A DNA stretch of 8,030 bases from assembly GCA_049433545.1 (NCBI GenBank), contig JBMTEY010000118.1, positions 1 through 8,030 of the forward strand, written 5' to 3'. Source of the stretch: Ga0077527 sp049433545 (GTDB lineage Bacteria > Pseudomonadota > Gammaproteobacteria > Burkholderiales > SG8-41). Made by a program: the position numbers and the translations under genes. The notes under the pieces were generated by a model. The model worked only from the letters and a program-made list of their open reading frames with translations, was not told where the DNA came from and ran no database searches. Below are positions 1-6,804 of this stretch, piece after piece (the stretch's first letter is position 1; every line of letters begins with the position of its first letter).

Positions 1-54
1 ACCGCCGTGGGAGAACTGGGTCAGACGCAGGGCTGCGGGGTCGATTTGGTTCAT
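1..54 (-). CDS. selD: Selenide, water dikinase (SelD), N-terminal fragment
   Basis: Only the first 18 codons are present; the gene runs off the left edge. SelD makes selenophosphate from selenide and ATP, the selenium donor for selenocysteine and for tRNA 2-selenouridine. The visible protein starts with ATG at 54-52 and contains LTQFSHGG, which matches the conserved start of SelD just before the glycine/cysteine-rich catalytic loop. That loop lies outside the window, so I cannot tell whether the active-site residue is Cys or Sec. No good Shine-Dalgarno sequence is visible before the ATG. The neighbour, divergently transcribed 80 bp away, is mnmH, the main tRNA-modifying user of selenophosphate, and this strongly supports the call despite the short fragment. 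Confidence 0.85.
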   Translation of the reverse strand, partial: MNQIDPAALRLTQFSHGG

Positions 55-134
55 ATCGGATTCGCGTTGGAAGGGTTATTCAGTTTGTCAGAGACGGCTG
101 CGCCGCGGGTGTCCGGGTGCGATAATCGCGCATC
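55..134. promoter_or_regulatory. selD-mnmH divergent intergenic region
   Basis: These 80 bp must hold the start signals of both selenium genes unless transcription starts inside a neighbouring gene. On the plus strand, GATAAT at 121-126 resembles a -10 box, but I find no -35 box at the proper distance; TTGTCA at 85-90 is too far upstream. GATAAT lies inside a perfect 11-bp inverted repeat, GCGATAATCGC, at 119-129. If GATAAT were used, the transcript would begin within a few bases of the mnmH ATG at 135. The minus strand shows no convincing promoter for selD. Which of these elements is functional is inference. Confidence 0.4.
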
Positions 135-1226
135 ATGGATGCAGCAGCGAATCATAACGCCAAAAAAGGACGCGCGGTAAGCACCGTAACCGTTGCGGAG
201 ATTGACGCATACGACGAGATCATCGACGTGCGCTCTGAAGGCGAATTTGCCGAAGACCACGTTCCCGGTGCGATCAACCTGCCCGTCCTGGACAACGCCG
301 AGCGCGAGCGCGTCGGCACCATCTACAAGCAGGTATCTTCGTTCGAAGCCAAGAAAATCGGCGCGGCCCTGGTCAGCGCCAATATCGCACGCCATCTCGC
401 GGCGCACTTGGCACAGCGTCCGCGCGACTGGAAACCGCTGGTCTACTGCTGGCGCGGCGGCGGCCGCAGCGGCGCCCTCGCCCACGTGCTGGCGCAGATC
501 GGCTGGCGGGTCGGACAGCTCGGCGGCGGCTACAAGAACTACCGCCGCGCGGTGATCGACGAGCTGGGCACATTGCCCGAACGCTACCGCTGGCGCGTGG
601 TCTGCGGCATGACCGGCACCGGCAAGAGCCGGCTGCTGCGCGCGCTGCAGGAACAGGGCGCGCAAGTGCTAGACCTCGAAGAACTCGCCGCCCACCGCGG
701 GTCGGTGCTCGGCAATCTGCCGGACGAAGCACAGCCGTCTCAAAAACTGTTCGAGAGCCGCGTGTGGCACGCATTGCGCCGCCTCGATCCGCAGCGCACC
801 GTGTTCGTGGAATCCGAAAGCAGGAAGATCGGCAACCTGCGCGTGCCGGAAGCGCTGATCGAGGCCATGTGGCAAAGCGAATGCCTGGTGGTCGAGGCCG
901 GCATGGCCGTACGCGTCGCTCTGCTCAAGGACGAATACGCGCATTTTCTCGGCAACGCCGCGCTGCTCAACGCCCAGCTCGACTGCCTGCGCCAGCTGCA
1001 CGGTAATGCCGTCATCGACGGCTGGCAGGCGCTGGCGCGCAGCGGCGATTGGGACCGGCTGACCGGCGAACTGCTGACCAGGCACTACGATCCGGCTTAT
1101 ACCCGCGCCATCAACAGCCACTATCCGCAGCTGGCTCAGGCGGCAAACTTCAGGCTGGCGGAAAATTCAGCGGTCGCGATGACCCGGCTGGCGCGTGAAG
1201 TGCTCGCCGCGATACCGGAACGTTAG
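135..1226 (+). CDS. mnmH: tRNA 2-selenouridine synthase (SelU/MnmH)
   Basis: MnmH acts on the wobble 2-thiouridine (mnm5s2U-type) of tRNAs for Lys, Glu and Gln. It replaces sulfur with selenium from selenophosphate, via a geranylated intermediate. The 363 residues match the E. coli enzyme (364). An N-terminal rhodanese domain spans about residues 25-145: IIDVRSEGEF near 29 and the catalytic loop YCWRGGGRS with Cys105. A P-loop domain follows with Walker A GMTGTGKS at 158-165 and the family motif HRGS at 187-190. The ATG at 135 lacks a clear Shine-Dalgarno sequence, and no closer start codon precedes the rhodanese domain. It diverges from selD, the source of its substrate. Its TAG stop overlaps the ugd stop on the other strand. 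Confidence 0.95.
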   Translation: MDAAANHNAKKGRAVSTVTVAEIDAYDEIIDVRSEGEFAEDHVPGAINLPVLDNAERERVGTIYKQVSSFEAKKIGAALVSANIARHLAAHLAQRPRDWKPLVYCWRGGGRSGALAHVLAQIGWRVGQLGGGYKNYRRAVIDELGTLPERYRWRVVCGMTGTGKSRLLRALQEQGAQVLDLEELAAHRGSVLGNLPDEAQPSQKLFESRVWHALRRLDPQRTVFVESESRKIGNLRVPEALIEAMWQSECLVVEAGMAVRVALLKDEYAHFLGNAALLNAQLDCLRQLHGNAVIDGWQALARSGDWDRLTGELLTRHYDPAYTRAINSHYPQLAQAANFRLAENSAVAMTRLAREVLAAIPER

Positions 1227-2608
1227 GCCGCCACCGGTCCGGCCTCGACCTCCTGCTGCAGGCGCGCCGACGCGGCGCCGCGGCCGACGCCGGCATGATC
1301 GAAGCCCAGCCTGCACAGCAGTTCCGGATCGTACTGGTTGCGGCCGTCGACGATCAGCCGGCCTTTCATGCGCGACTTGATCGCCATGAAATCCGGCGAA
1401 CGGAAAGGTTTCCATTCCGTGGCCAGTACCAGCGCATCGACACCTTCGAGGGCGTTATAGGGGTCGACGGCAAACGTCAGCGCGCCGGAAACAAACCATT
1501 GCCGGGGCAGCACCGCATGCGCCCGCGGCATCGCCACCGGGTCATGGGCCTGGACCCGCGCGCCGGCGGCCAGCAGGTCGGCGATGATGGTGATGGCCGG
1601 TGCCTCGCGCAGGTCGTCGGTATCGGGCTTGAAAGCGAGTCCCCAGACGGCGAACTTGCGGCCCTGCAGGCGCCTGCCGAAACGACCGGCGATGGTTTCG
1701 TAGGCCCAGTGTTTTTGCGCTTCATTGGTGCCGGCGACCGCCGCCAGTATCGCGGGTTCGATACATGCCTGCCGCGCCATGTCGATCAGCGCGCGCACGT
1801 CCTTGGGAAAACACGAGCCGCCGTAACCGCAGCCGGCATACAGGTAGGAATAGCCGATGCGCGTATCCGCGCCTATGCCGCGGCGCACGCTTTCGACGTC
1901 GGCTCCCAGCGCATCGCACAGTCCCGCCATTTCGTTCATGAACGAGATCCGGGTGGCGAGCATGGCGTTGGCCGCGTACTTGGTCAGCTCCGCTTCGCGC
2001 AGGCCCATCACGATCAGGCGTTCATGGTTGCGCACGAAAGGCGCGTAGAGTTCACGCATCATGCGTTCCGCACGCCGCCCGCTGACGCCGATCACCACCC
2101 GGTCCGGACTCATGAAGTCGCGCACTGCCGAACCCTCGCGCAGGAACTCCGGATTGGATACGACGTCGTGTTCCTTGGGCAGGCCGCGGCCGGCGATCGC
2201 CTGGTCCAGCGCCGAGCTGATGCTTTCGACGGTGCCCACCGGCGCCGTGGATTTGTTGACGACGATGCAGCCGGGTTTCATGTAACGGCCGATGTCTGCC
2301 GCCGCATCCATCACCTGGCCGGTATCGGCGCCCCCGCCGGCCAGCGGGGGCGTACCGACCGCGATGAACACCAGGTCAGCCTCGCCGATCGCGGCACGGG
2401 GATCGCTGGTGAATGAAAGTCGCCGCTGCTGGGCATTGCGCTGCGCCAGCGACTCCAGCCCGGGTTCGAAAAAGGGCAGCATGCCCAGGCGCAATTGCGA
2501 AATCCTGCGCGGGTCGCTGTCCACGCAGGTCACCAGGTTGCCCATCTCGGCCAGGCATGCACCGGTCACCAGTCCCACGTACCCGCAACCCATCACCACG
2601 ATATTCAT
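1223..2608 (-). CDS. ugd: UDP-glucose 6-dehydrogenase
   Basis: This cytosolic enzyme oxidises UDP-glucose twice with NAD+ to UDP-glucuronate, a precursor for capsule, exopolysaccharide or lipid A sugars. The protein is 461 residues, typical for long bacterial Ugd. The N-terminus carries the Rossmann motif GCGYVG at 7-12. NPEFLREGSA at 152-161 and LTKYAANA (Lys210, Asn214) are substrate-binding motifs. GYGGSCFPKD holds the catalytic Cys266 and Lys269. AFKPDTDDLREAP at about 325-337 belongs to the C-terminal UDP-binding domain. The open frame extends to 2785, but I place the start at ATG 2608: the Rossmann fold begins there and GGAG (2617-2620) lies 8 nt upstream. No polysaccharide genes flank it, so its end product cannot be deduced. 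It converges with mnmH with a 4-bp overlap. Confidence 0.96.
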   Translation of the reverse strand: MNIVVMGCGYVGLVTGACLAEMGNLVTCVDSDPRRISQLRLGMLPFFEPGLESLAQRNAQQRRLSFTSDPRAAIGEADLVFIAVGTPPLAGGGADTGQVMDAAADIGRYMKPGCIVVNKSTAPVGTVESISSALDQAIAGRGLPKEHDVVSNPEFLREGSAVRDFMSPDRVVIGVSGRRAERMMRELYAPFVRNHERLIVMGLREAELTKYAANAMLATRISFMNEMAGLCDALGADVESVRRGIGADTRIGYSYLYAGCGYGGSCFPKDVRALIDMARQACIEPAILAAVAGTNEAQKHWAYETIAGRFGRRLQGRKFAVWGLAFKPDTDDLREAPAITIIADLLAAGARVQAHDPVAMPRAHAVLPRQWFVSGALTFAVDPYNALEGVDALVLATEWKPFRSPDFMAIKSRMKGRLIVDGRNQYDPELLCRLGFDHAGVGRGAASARLQQEVEAGPVAA

Positions 2609-2827
2609 CACGCACGCTCCGGCAGAGTCCTTAAGGTGCCGGATGCGGGCGCGCCGCTTCCGGCTGCAGCCATGGTCACACCGCGAGGTTTCCGCATTAC
2701 GACAGCCGGATGACAGAAATGCGGCAATGCCGCCGGCCGCGGGTCGGGCGCGGCGCTGGTTGCATGGCGCGGGGAAATCGGCCAAGATAGCCGCAAGTCC
2801 ACAGCAGAAAATTCAAGAAACGCCAGC
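2609..2827. other. Intergenic region between divergent ugd and bcp
   Basis: These 219 bp separate the starts of ugd (minus) and bcp (plus), so both promoters probably lie here. I find no pair of -35 and -10 boxes that is convincing on either strand. On the minus strand, TGTCGTAAT resembles an extended -10 for ugd. On the plus strand, TTGCAT (2760-2765) is followed after 17 bp by CAAGAT (2783-2788), but both match the consensus poorly. Open frames crossing the region do not resemble any protein I know. I see no repeats or terminators. Confidence 0.5.
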
Positions 2828-3286
2828 GTGCTGGATCAGCCTGCACCCGATATCGAGCTTCCTGCGACAGGAGGCAAAACTTTCAAGCTGGGCTCCCCGC
2901 CCGGCCAGGCGGTAGTGCTCTACTTCTACCCCAAGGACAACACCCCCGGCTGCACCACCGAGGGCCAGCATTTCCGCGACCTCCATGCGCAATTCACCGC
3001 GGCCGGCTGCGCGGTTTACGGCATCTCGCGCGACAGCCTGAAATCCCACGAAAACTTCAAGGCGAAGATGGGGTTCCCGTTCGACCTGCTGAGCGACAGC
3101 GATGAAGAAGCCTGCAAGGCCTTCAACGTCATCAAGATGAAGAACCTGTACGGCAAAAAAGTCCGCGGCATCGAGCGCAGCACTTTTGTGATCGACCGCA
3201 ACGGCATTGTTCGCCGCGAATGGCGCGGCGTGAAAGTCCCGGGGCACGTGCAGGAGGTGCTGGAATTCGTAAAAACCCTGCCCTGA
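2828..3286 (+). CDS. bcp: Bcp/PrxQ-type thioredoxin-dependent peroxiredoxin
   Basis: Peroxiredoxins of this group reduce hydrogen peroxide and organic hydroperoxides in the cytosol through a reactive cysteine, with thioredoxin or another thiol as reductant. The 152 residues match the family size. The active-site motif YPKDNTPGCTTEG gives peroxidatic Cys42, with the expected Pro and Thr residues. The resolving cysteine found five residues later in many Bcp proteins is absent (Gln47). Other cysteines are Cys61 and Cys96, and Cys96 lies in the SDEEACKAFNV helix, where E. coli Bcp also has one. The start is a GTG with only a weak purine stretch before it; no in-frame ATG lies close upstream, and the protein begins where the family does (QPAPDIELPA). 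phoH follows after 55 bp with no terminator, so co-transcription is likely. Confidence 0.93.
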   Translation: MLDQPAPDIELPATGGKTFKLGSPPGQAVVLYFYPKDNTPGCTTEGQHFRDLHAQFTAAGCAVYGISRDSLKSHENFKAKMGFPFDLLSDSDEEACKAFNVIKMKNLYGKKVRGIERSTFVIDRNGIVRREWRGVKVPGHVQEVLEFVKTLP

Positions 3287-3332
3287 GCGCCCGGACCACC
3301 GGTTTCATCACCGTTCCGCCCTACTTTTCTCC

Positions 3333-3338
3333 GGGAGG
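3333..3338 (+). promoter_or_regulatory. Shine-Dalgarno sequence of phoH
   Basis: GGGAGG lies 3 nt before the ATG at 3342. The match to the anti-Shine-Dalgarno sequence is good although the spacing is short. It fixes the phoH start. Confidence 0.65.
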
Positions 3339-3341
3339 CTC

Positions 3342-4778
3342 ATGATTCAACGCAAGGCCGCATCCGCACCGTCGTCCGTCGTATCCCGTCTGCCCGCAGG
3401 AATCCGGCTGTTCGTGCTGGACACCAACGTGCTGATGCACGACCCCACCAGCCTGTTCCGCTTCGAGGAACACGACCTGTTCATCCCGATAGCGACGCTG
3501 GAGGAGCTCGACGGCAACAAGAAAGGCATGTCGGAGGTGTCGCGCAACGCGCGCCAGGCGAGCCGCTACCTCGACGAACTCGTTGGCGGGGTGCAGGGCG
3601 ACATCAGCAGCGGCATACCGCTGGAAGCCCACGGCGACAAGGCGGCGACCGGCCGTGTTTTTCTGCAGACCGAAGCGATCAACGGCGTGCTGCCGGCGAG
3701 CCTGCCCAGCGGCAAGGCCGACAACCAGATCATCGGCGTGGTCAAGCACCTGCAGGAGGCGCATCCCAAGCGCCAGGTCATCCTGGTGTCCAAGGACATC
3801 AACATGCGCATCAAGGCCCGCGCGCTGGGCCTCGCGGCGGAGGACTATTTCAACGACAAGGTGCTCGAAGACACCGACCTGCTCTACACCGGCATCCTTG
3901 CGCTGCCGGCGGACTTCTGGGAAGTGCACGGCAAGAAAATGGAATCCTGGCAGCAGGCCGGCAACACCTTTTACAGGGTGCACGGCCCGCTGTGTTCCGG
4001 CATGCTGGTCAACCAGTTCGTGTTTCTAGAGGGCGACCAGCCGTTCCAGGCACAGGTTCGCGAAGTCAGCGGAAAGACCGCGATCCTGCAGATGCTGAAA
4101 GACCACAGCCATCAGCGCAACAACGTGTGGGGCATCACCGCGCGCAACCGCGAACAGAATTTCGCGCTCAATGCGCTGATGAATCCCGACATCGACTTCA
4201 TCACCCTGCTCGGCCAGGCCGGCAGCGGCAAGACGCTGATGACGCTGGCGGCGGGCCTCGCACAGACGCTGGACGACAAGCTGTTCTCCGAGATCATCGT
4301 CACCCGGGTCACCGTGCCGGTGGGCGAGGACATCGGTTTCCTGCCCGGCACCGAAGAGGAAAAGATGAACCCGTGGATGGGCGCGCTGGAGGACAACCTC
4401 GACGTGCTGAACCACACCGACGACGAGGCCGGCGAATGGGGCCGCGCGGCCACCCGCGACCTGATCCGCTCACGGATCAAGGTGAAGTCGCTCAATTTCA
4501 TGCGCGGCCGCACCTTCCTCAACAAGTTCCTGATCATCGACGAGGCGCAGAACCTGACGCCGAAGCAGATGAAGACGCTGATCACCCGCGCCGGACCCGG
4601 CACCAAGGTGGTGTGCCTGGGCAACATCTCGCAGATCGACACGCCGTACCTGACCGAAGGAAGTTCGGGGCTGACCTATGTGGTGGACCGGATGAAGGGC
4701 TGGCCGCACGGCGGGCACGTCACACTGATGCGCGGCGAACGCTCCCGGCTGGCGGATCACGCAGCGGAAGTGCTGTAG
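3342..4778 (+). CDS. phoH: PhoH family protein with PIN domain (PIN-PhoH, YlaK/PhoH2 type)
   Basis: The 478-residue protein joins an N-terminal PIN ribonuclease domain to a C-terminal PhoH ATPase. The PIN domain (about 20-185) shows its acidic metal-binding residues: Asp27 in FVLDTNVLM, Glu54/Glu55, Asp127 in KADNQIIG, and Asp152 in VSKDIN. A linker of about 80 residues follows. The PhoH domain (about 265-478) has Walker A GQAGSGKT at 291-298, VGEDIGFLPG near 327, and Walker B LIIDEAQNL at 397-405. Mycobacterial PhoH2, with the same layout, is described as an RNA helicase and ribonuclease; a role in RNA turnover here is inferred from that. The old name refers to phosphate starvation, but nothing upstream suggests a Pho box. 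It is probably co-transcribed with bcp and ends 5 bp from the convergent dnaB. Confidence 0.94.
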   Translation: MIQRKAASAPSSVVSRLPAGIRLFVLDTNVLMHDPTSLFRFEEHDLFIPIATLEELDGNKKGMSEVSRNARQASRYLDELVGGVQGDISSGIPLEAHGDKAATGRVFLQTEAINGVLPASLPSGKADNQIIGVVKHLQEAHPKRQVILVSKDINMRIKARALGLAAEDYFNDKVLEDTDLLYTGILALPADFWEVHGKKMESWQQAGNTFYRVHGPLCSGMLVNQFVFLEGDQPFQAQVREVSGKTAILQMLKDHSHQRNNVWGITARNREQNFALNALMNPDIDFITLLGQAGSGKTLMTLAAGLAQTLDDKLFSEIIVTRVTVPVGEDIGFLPGTEEEKMNPWMGALEDNLDVLNHTDDEAGEWGRAATRDLIRSRIKVKSLNFMRGRTFLNKFLIIDEAQNLTPKQMKTLITRAGPGTKVVCLGNISQIDTPYLTEGSSGLTYVVDRMKGWPHGGHVTLMRGERSRLADHAAEVL

Positions 4779-4783
4779 AACGA

Positions 4784-6187
4784 TCAGTTGAAGCCGTCGC
4801 TGCTGCCGGCGTAGCTCTCGAAACGGGTGTGGTGGCCGAGGAAGGTCAGGTCGACCTTGCCCACAGGGCCGTTACGCTGCTTGGCGATGATGATCTCGGC
4901 GATGCCCTTGCGCGGCGAATCGGGGTTGTAGACTTCGTCGCGGTAGATGAACAGGATCACGTCGGCGTCCTGCTCGATCGCGCCCGATTCGCGCAGGTCG
5001 GACATCATCGGACGCTTGTCCTGGCGTGAATCGACGCTGCGGTTGAGCTGCGACAGCGCAATCACCGGCAGCTTCAGTTCCTTGGCAAGTCCCTTGAGTC
5101 CCCGTGAAATCTCGGCGATCTCGGTGGCGCGGTTCTCGTCGCGCCCACCAGTGGCGGTACCCGACATCAGCTGCAGGTAATCGACCACGATCAGCGACAG
5201 CCCGCCGCACTGCCGGTGCAGGCGCCGCGCGCGCGAGCGCACTTCCAGCGCGTTCAGCCCCGCAGTGTCGTCGATGAAGATCTGCGCGTCGTTGAGCTTG
5301 CCCACTGCATCGACCAGCCGCGGCCAGTCCTCTTCCTTGAAGGTGCCGGTGCGCAGCTTGTGCTGGTCGACCCGGCCCACCGAACCGATCATCCGCATCG
5401 CCAGCTGCGGACCCGACATTTCCATGCTGAACACCGCGACCGCCTTCTTGCTGTCGAGTGCGGCATTTTCGACCATGTTCATCGCCAGCGCGGTCTTGCC
5501 CATCGAGGGGCGGCCGGCAACAACGATCAGTTCGCCCTGCTGCAGCCCCGAGGTATAACGGTCGAGGTCGACGAAGCCGGTAGCGAGGCCGATGACGTCG
5601 TTCTTGTTCTCGCGGCTGTAGAGCATGTCGATGCGCTCGACGGTCTCGGTCAGCAGCGGATCGATCTTGACGAAACCCTGTTTCGACTTGGAGCCCGCCT
5701 CGGCGATCTGGAACACCCGCGCCTCGGCCTCGTCGATCAGCAGGTGGGCGTCCTTGCCGGTCTGGCTGTAGGCCGAATCGGCGATCGCGGTGCCCACCGC
5801 CGCGAGGTTGCGCAGGATCGCGCGCTCGCGCACGATCTCGGCGTAACGGCGGATGTTGGCGGCGCTGGGCGTGTTCAATGCCAGTGCGCCGATGTAGGAC
5901 TGGCCGCCGATATCCGCCAGCTTGCCGCTGCGCTCCAGGCTTTCAGCGACGGTCAGCGCATCCGCGGGCTTGTTGTGCTCGATCAGCTGCGCGATGTGCT
6001 GGAAAATCGTGCGATGGTCGGCGCGATAGAAGTCGGCCTCGGTGATCACGTCGGCGATGCGGTCCCAGGCAGTGTTGTCGAGCAGCAGGCCGCCGAGCAC
6101 GGATTGTTCGGCTTCGACGGAGTGCGGAGGCGTGCGCGCGGCTTCGAGCTGCGCATCCTTGCTGAACGGTGTGACTAGTTGCACCAT
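4784..6187 (-). CDS. dnaB: Replicative DNA helicase DnaB
   Basis: DnaB is the hexameric 5'-to-3' helicase that unwinds the replication fork and recruits primase. The chosen ATG (6187) gives 467 residues, against 471 in E. coli. The N-terminal helical domain begins with PPHSVEAEQSVLGGLLLD at about 20. The RecA-like motor domain carries Walker A GRPSMGKT at 225-232, the catalytic Glu256 in FSMEMS, Walker B VVDYLQLM at 334-341, and KQRNGP near 436-441, the region of the arginine finger. No intein interrupts it. A GTG at 6244 would add 19 residues, but that stretch is extremely AT-rich, unlike coding sequence here. It follows the rpsF-rplI operon as in many proteobacteria, but a terminator separates them, so it probably has its own promoter. 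Confidence 0.97.
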   Translation of the reverse strand: MVQLVTPFSKDAQLEAARTPPHSVEAEQSVLGGLLLDNTAWDRIADVITEADFYRADHRTIFQHIAQLIEHNKPADALTVAESLERSGKLADIGGQSYIGALALNTPSAANIRRYAEIVRERAILRNLAAVGTAIADSAYSQTGKDAHLLIDEAEARVFQIAEAGSKSKQGFVKIDPLLTETVERIDMLYSRENKNDVIGLATGFVDLDRYTSGLQQGELIVVAGRPSMGKTALAMNMVENAALDSKKAVAVFSMEMSGPQLAMRMIGSVGRVDQHKLRTGTFKEEDWPRLVDAVGKLNDAQIFIDDTAGLNALEVRSRARRLHRQCGGLSLIVVDYLQLMSGTATGGRDENRATEIAEISRGLKGLAKELKLPVIALSQLNRSVDSRQDKRPMMSDLRESGAIEQDADVILFIYRDEVYNPDSPRKGIAEIIIAKQRNGPVGKVDLTFLGHHTRFESYAGSSDGFN

Positions 6188-6200
6188 ATCCGGAGTATCT

Positions 6201-6240
6201 ATGTAACTAATTGATTTTATTATATATTTTAAAAATTCTC
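6201..6240 (-). promoter_or_regulatory. AT-rich upstream segment of dnaB, probable promoter
   Basis: Positions 6201-6237 contain only 3 G or C in 37 bases, in an otherwise GC-rich window. On the minus strand there is a perfect TATAAT at 6224-6219, which would give a leader of about 25 nt before the dnaB ATG. I find no good -35 box 16-18 bp upstream. The A/T tracts could act as an UP-like or easily melted element. Promoter function is inferred from position and composition. Confidence 0.5.
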
Positions 6241-6278
6241 GCACTGCTGCTGCATGCCGCCGAACAGTTCAATGTAAC

Positions 6279-6309
6279 AAAAAAAGGACTGTCGCCAGTC
6301 CTTTTTTTT
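6279..6309 (-). terminator. Rho-independent terminator after rplI
   Basis: A perfect inverted repeat has a GC-containing core, GGACTG and CAGTCC, around the tetraloop TCGC (6292-6295). It is flanked by seven A residues on one side and eight T residues on the other. Read on the minus strand, it lies 32 nt after the rplI stop and ends in a U-run, so it should end the rpsF operon transcript before dnaB. The symmetry means it could also work on the plus strand, although no plus-strand gene ends here. Confidence 0.93.
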
Positions 6310-6341
6310 GATGCAAAAAATTACGCTTTGCTATCAGTGCA

Positions 6342-6794
6342 CTACGCAGCCTCGCCCAGCACCGAGACGGTGATCGATACCACCACGTCGGCATGCAGGT
6401 TCACTTTCAGCGGGTAGTCGCCGATCATTTTCAGCGGGCCTTCCGGCATGCGGATCGAGGATTTGACCACCTCGAAACCCTGCTTCTGCAGGGCTTCGGC
6501 GATGTCGCTGTTGGTAACCGAACCGAACAGCTTGCCGTCGACACCGGCCTTCTGCGTGATCTGCACCATCAGGCCTTCGAGCTTGGCCGCGCGCTCCTGC
6601 GCCTTGGCCAGGGTCTCGGCATGCGCCTTTTCCAGTTCGGCGCGGCGCTTTTCGAAATCGGCGAGATTCGCCGTGGTAGCGCGTTTCGCCTTGCCCTGAG
6701 GGATCAGGAAGTTGCGGGCGTAACCGTCCTTGACACGGACCACGTCGCCCAGCGTACCCAGGTTGATGACTTTTTCCAGAAGTATGACTTGCAT
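6342..6794 (-). CDS. rplI: 50S ribosomal protein L9
   Basis: L9 binds 23S rRNA near the base of the L1 stalk and helps maintain reading-frame fidelity. The protein has 150 residues (149 in E. coli). The N-terminal RNA-binding domain shows the family signature NLGTLGDVVRVKDGYARNFL at 11-30, followed by IPQGKA. A long charged connecting helix spans about 41-75. The C-terminal domain has GKLFGSVT at 87-94 and the conserved VNLHADV near 131-137. It is the last gene of the rpsF operon: 10 bp separate it from rpsR, and GAGAGG overlapping the rpsR stop lies 6 nt before its ATG, which suggests translational coupling. A strong terminator follows. Confidence 0.98.
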   Translation of the reverse strand: MQVILLEKVINLGTLGDVVRVKDGYARNFLIPQGKAKRATTANLADFEKRRAELEKAHAETLAKAQERAAKLEGLMVQITQKAGVDGKLFGSVTNSDIAEALQKQGFEVVKSSIRMPEGPLKMIGDYPLKVNLHADVVVSITVSVLGEAA

Positions 6795-6804
6795 GGCTGG
6801 CCTC

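Noticed and set aside
51..665. Minus-strand open frame of 204 codons opposite mnmH
   Set aside because: It covers the rhodanese region of mnmH in antisense and crosses the selD start region; it has low-complexity alanine runs and no known fold.
1224..1245. GC-rich inverted repeat (GGCC...GGCC) after the mnmH stop as a terminator
   Set aside because: The stem is short and self-complementary by chance, with no T-run on either strand.
1295..2416. Long plus-strand open frame of 373 codons opposite ugd
   Set aside because: It lies antisense to a clearly conserved enzyme, its protein is His/Arg/Asp-rich without domains, and such frames arise from high GC at third codon positions.
2609..2785. 59-residue N-terminal extension of Ugd from the start at 2785
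   Set aside because: The Rossmann motif begins directly at the ATG at 2608, which has a Shine-Dalgarno sequence; the extension is unlike any dehydrogenase N-terminus.
3300..3313. CGGT/ACCG inverted repeat between bcp and phoH as a terminator or operator
   Set aside because: It has only a 4-bp stem and no T-run, which is too weak to support a call.
3992..5029. Plus-strand open frame of 345 codons overlapping phoH and the dnaB 3' end
   Set aside because: It is a shifted frame of phoH running on into antisense dnaB, very rich in Arg, Gly and His, with no domain.
5216..6178. Long plus-strand open frame of 320 codons opposite dnaB
   Set aside because: It is antisense to conserved dnaB sequence and its composition is typical of a mirrored coding frame, with no recognisable motif.
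6188..6244. 19-residue N-terminal extension of DnaB from GTG 6244
   Set aside because: The stretch is extremely AT-rich, unlike coding sequence in this genome, contains a TATAAT box, and the ATG at 6187 already gives the usual length.
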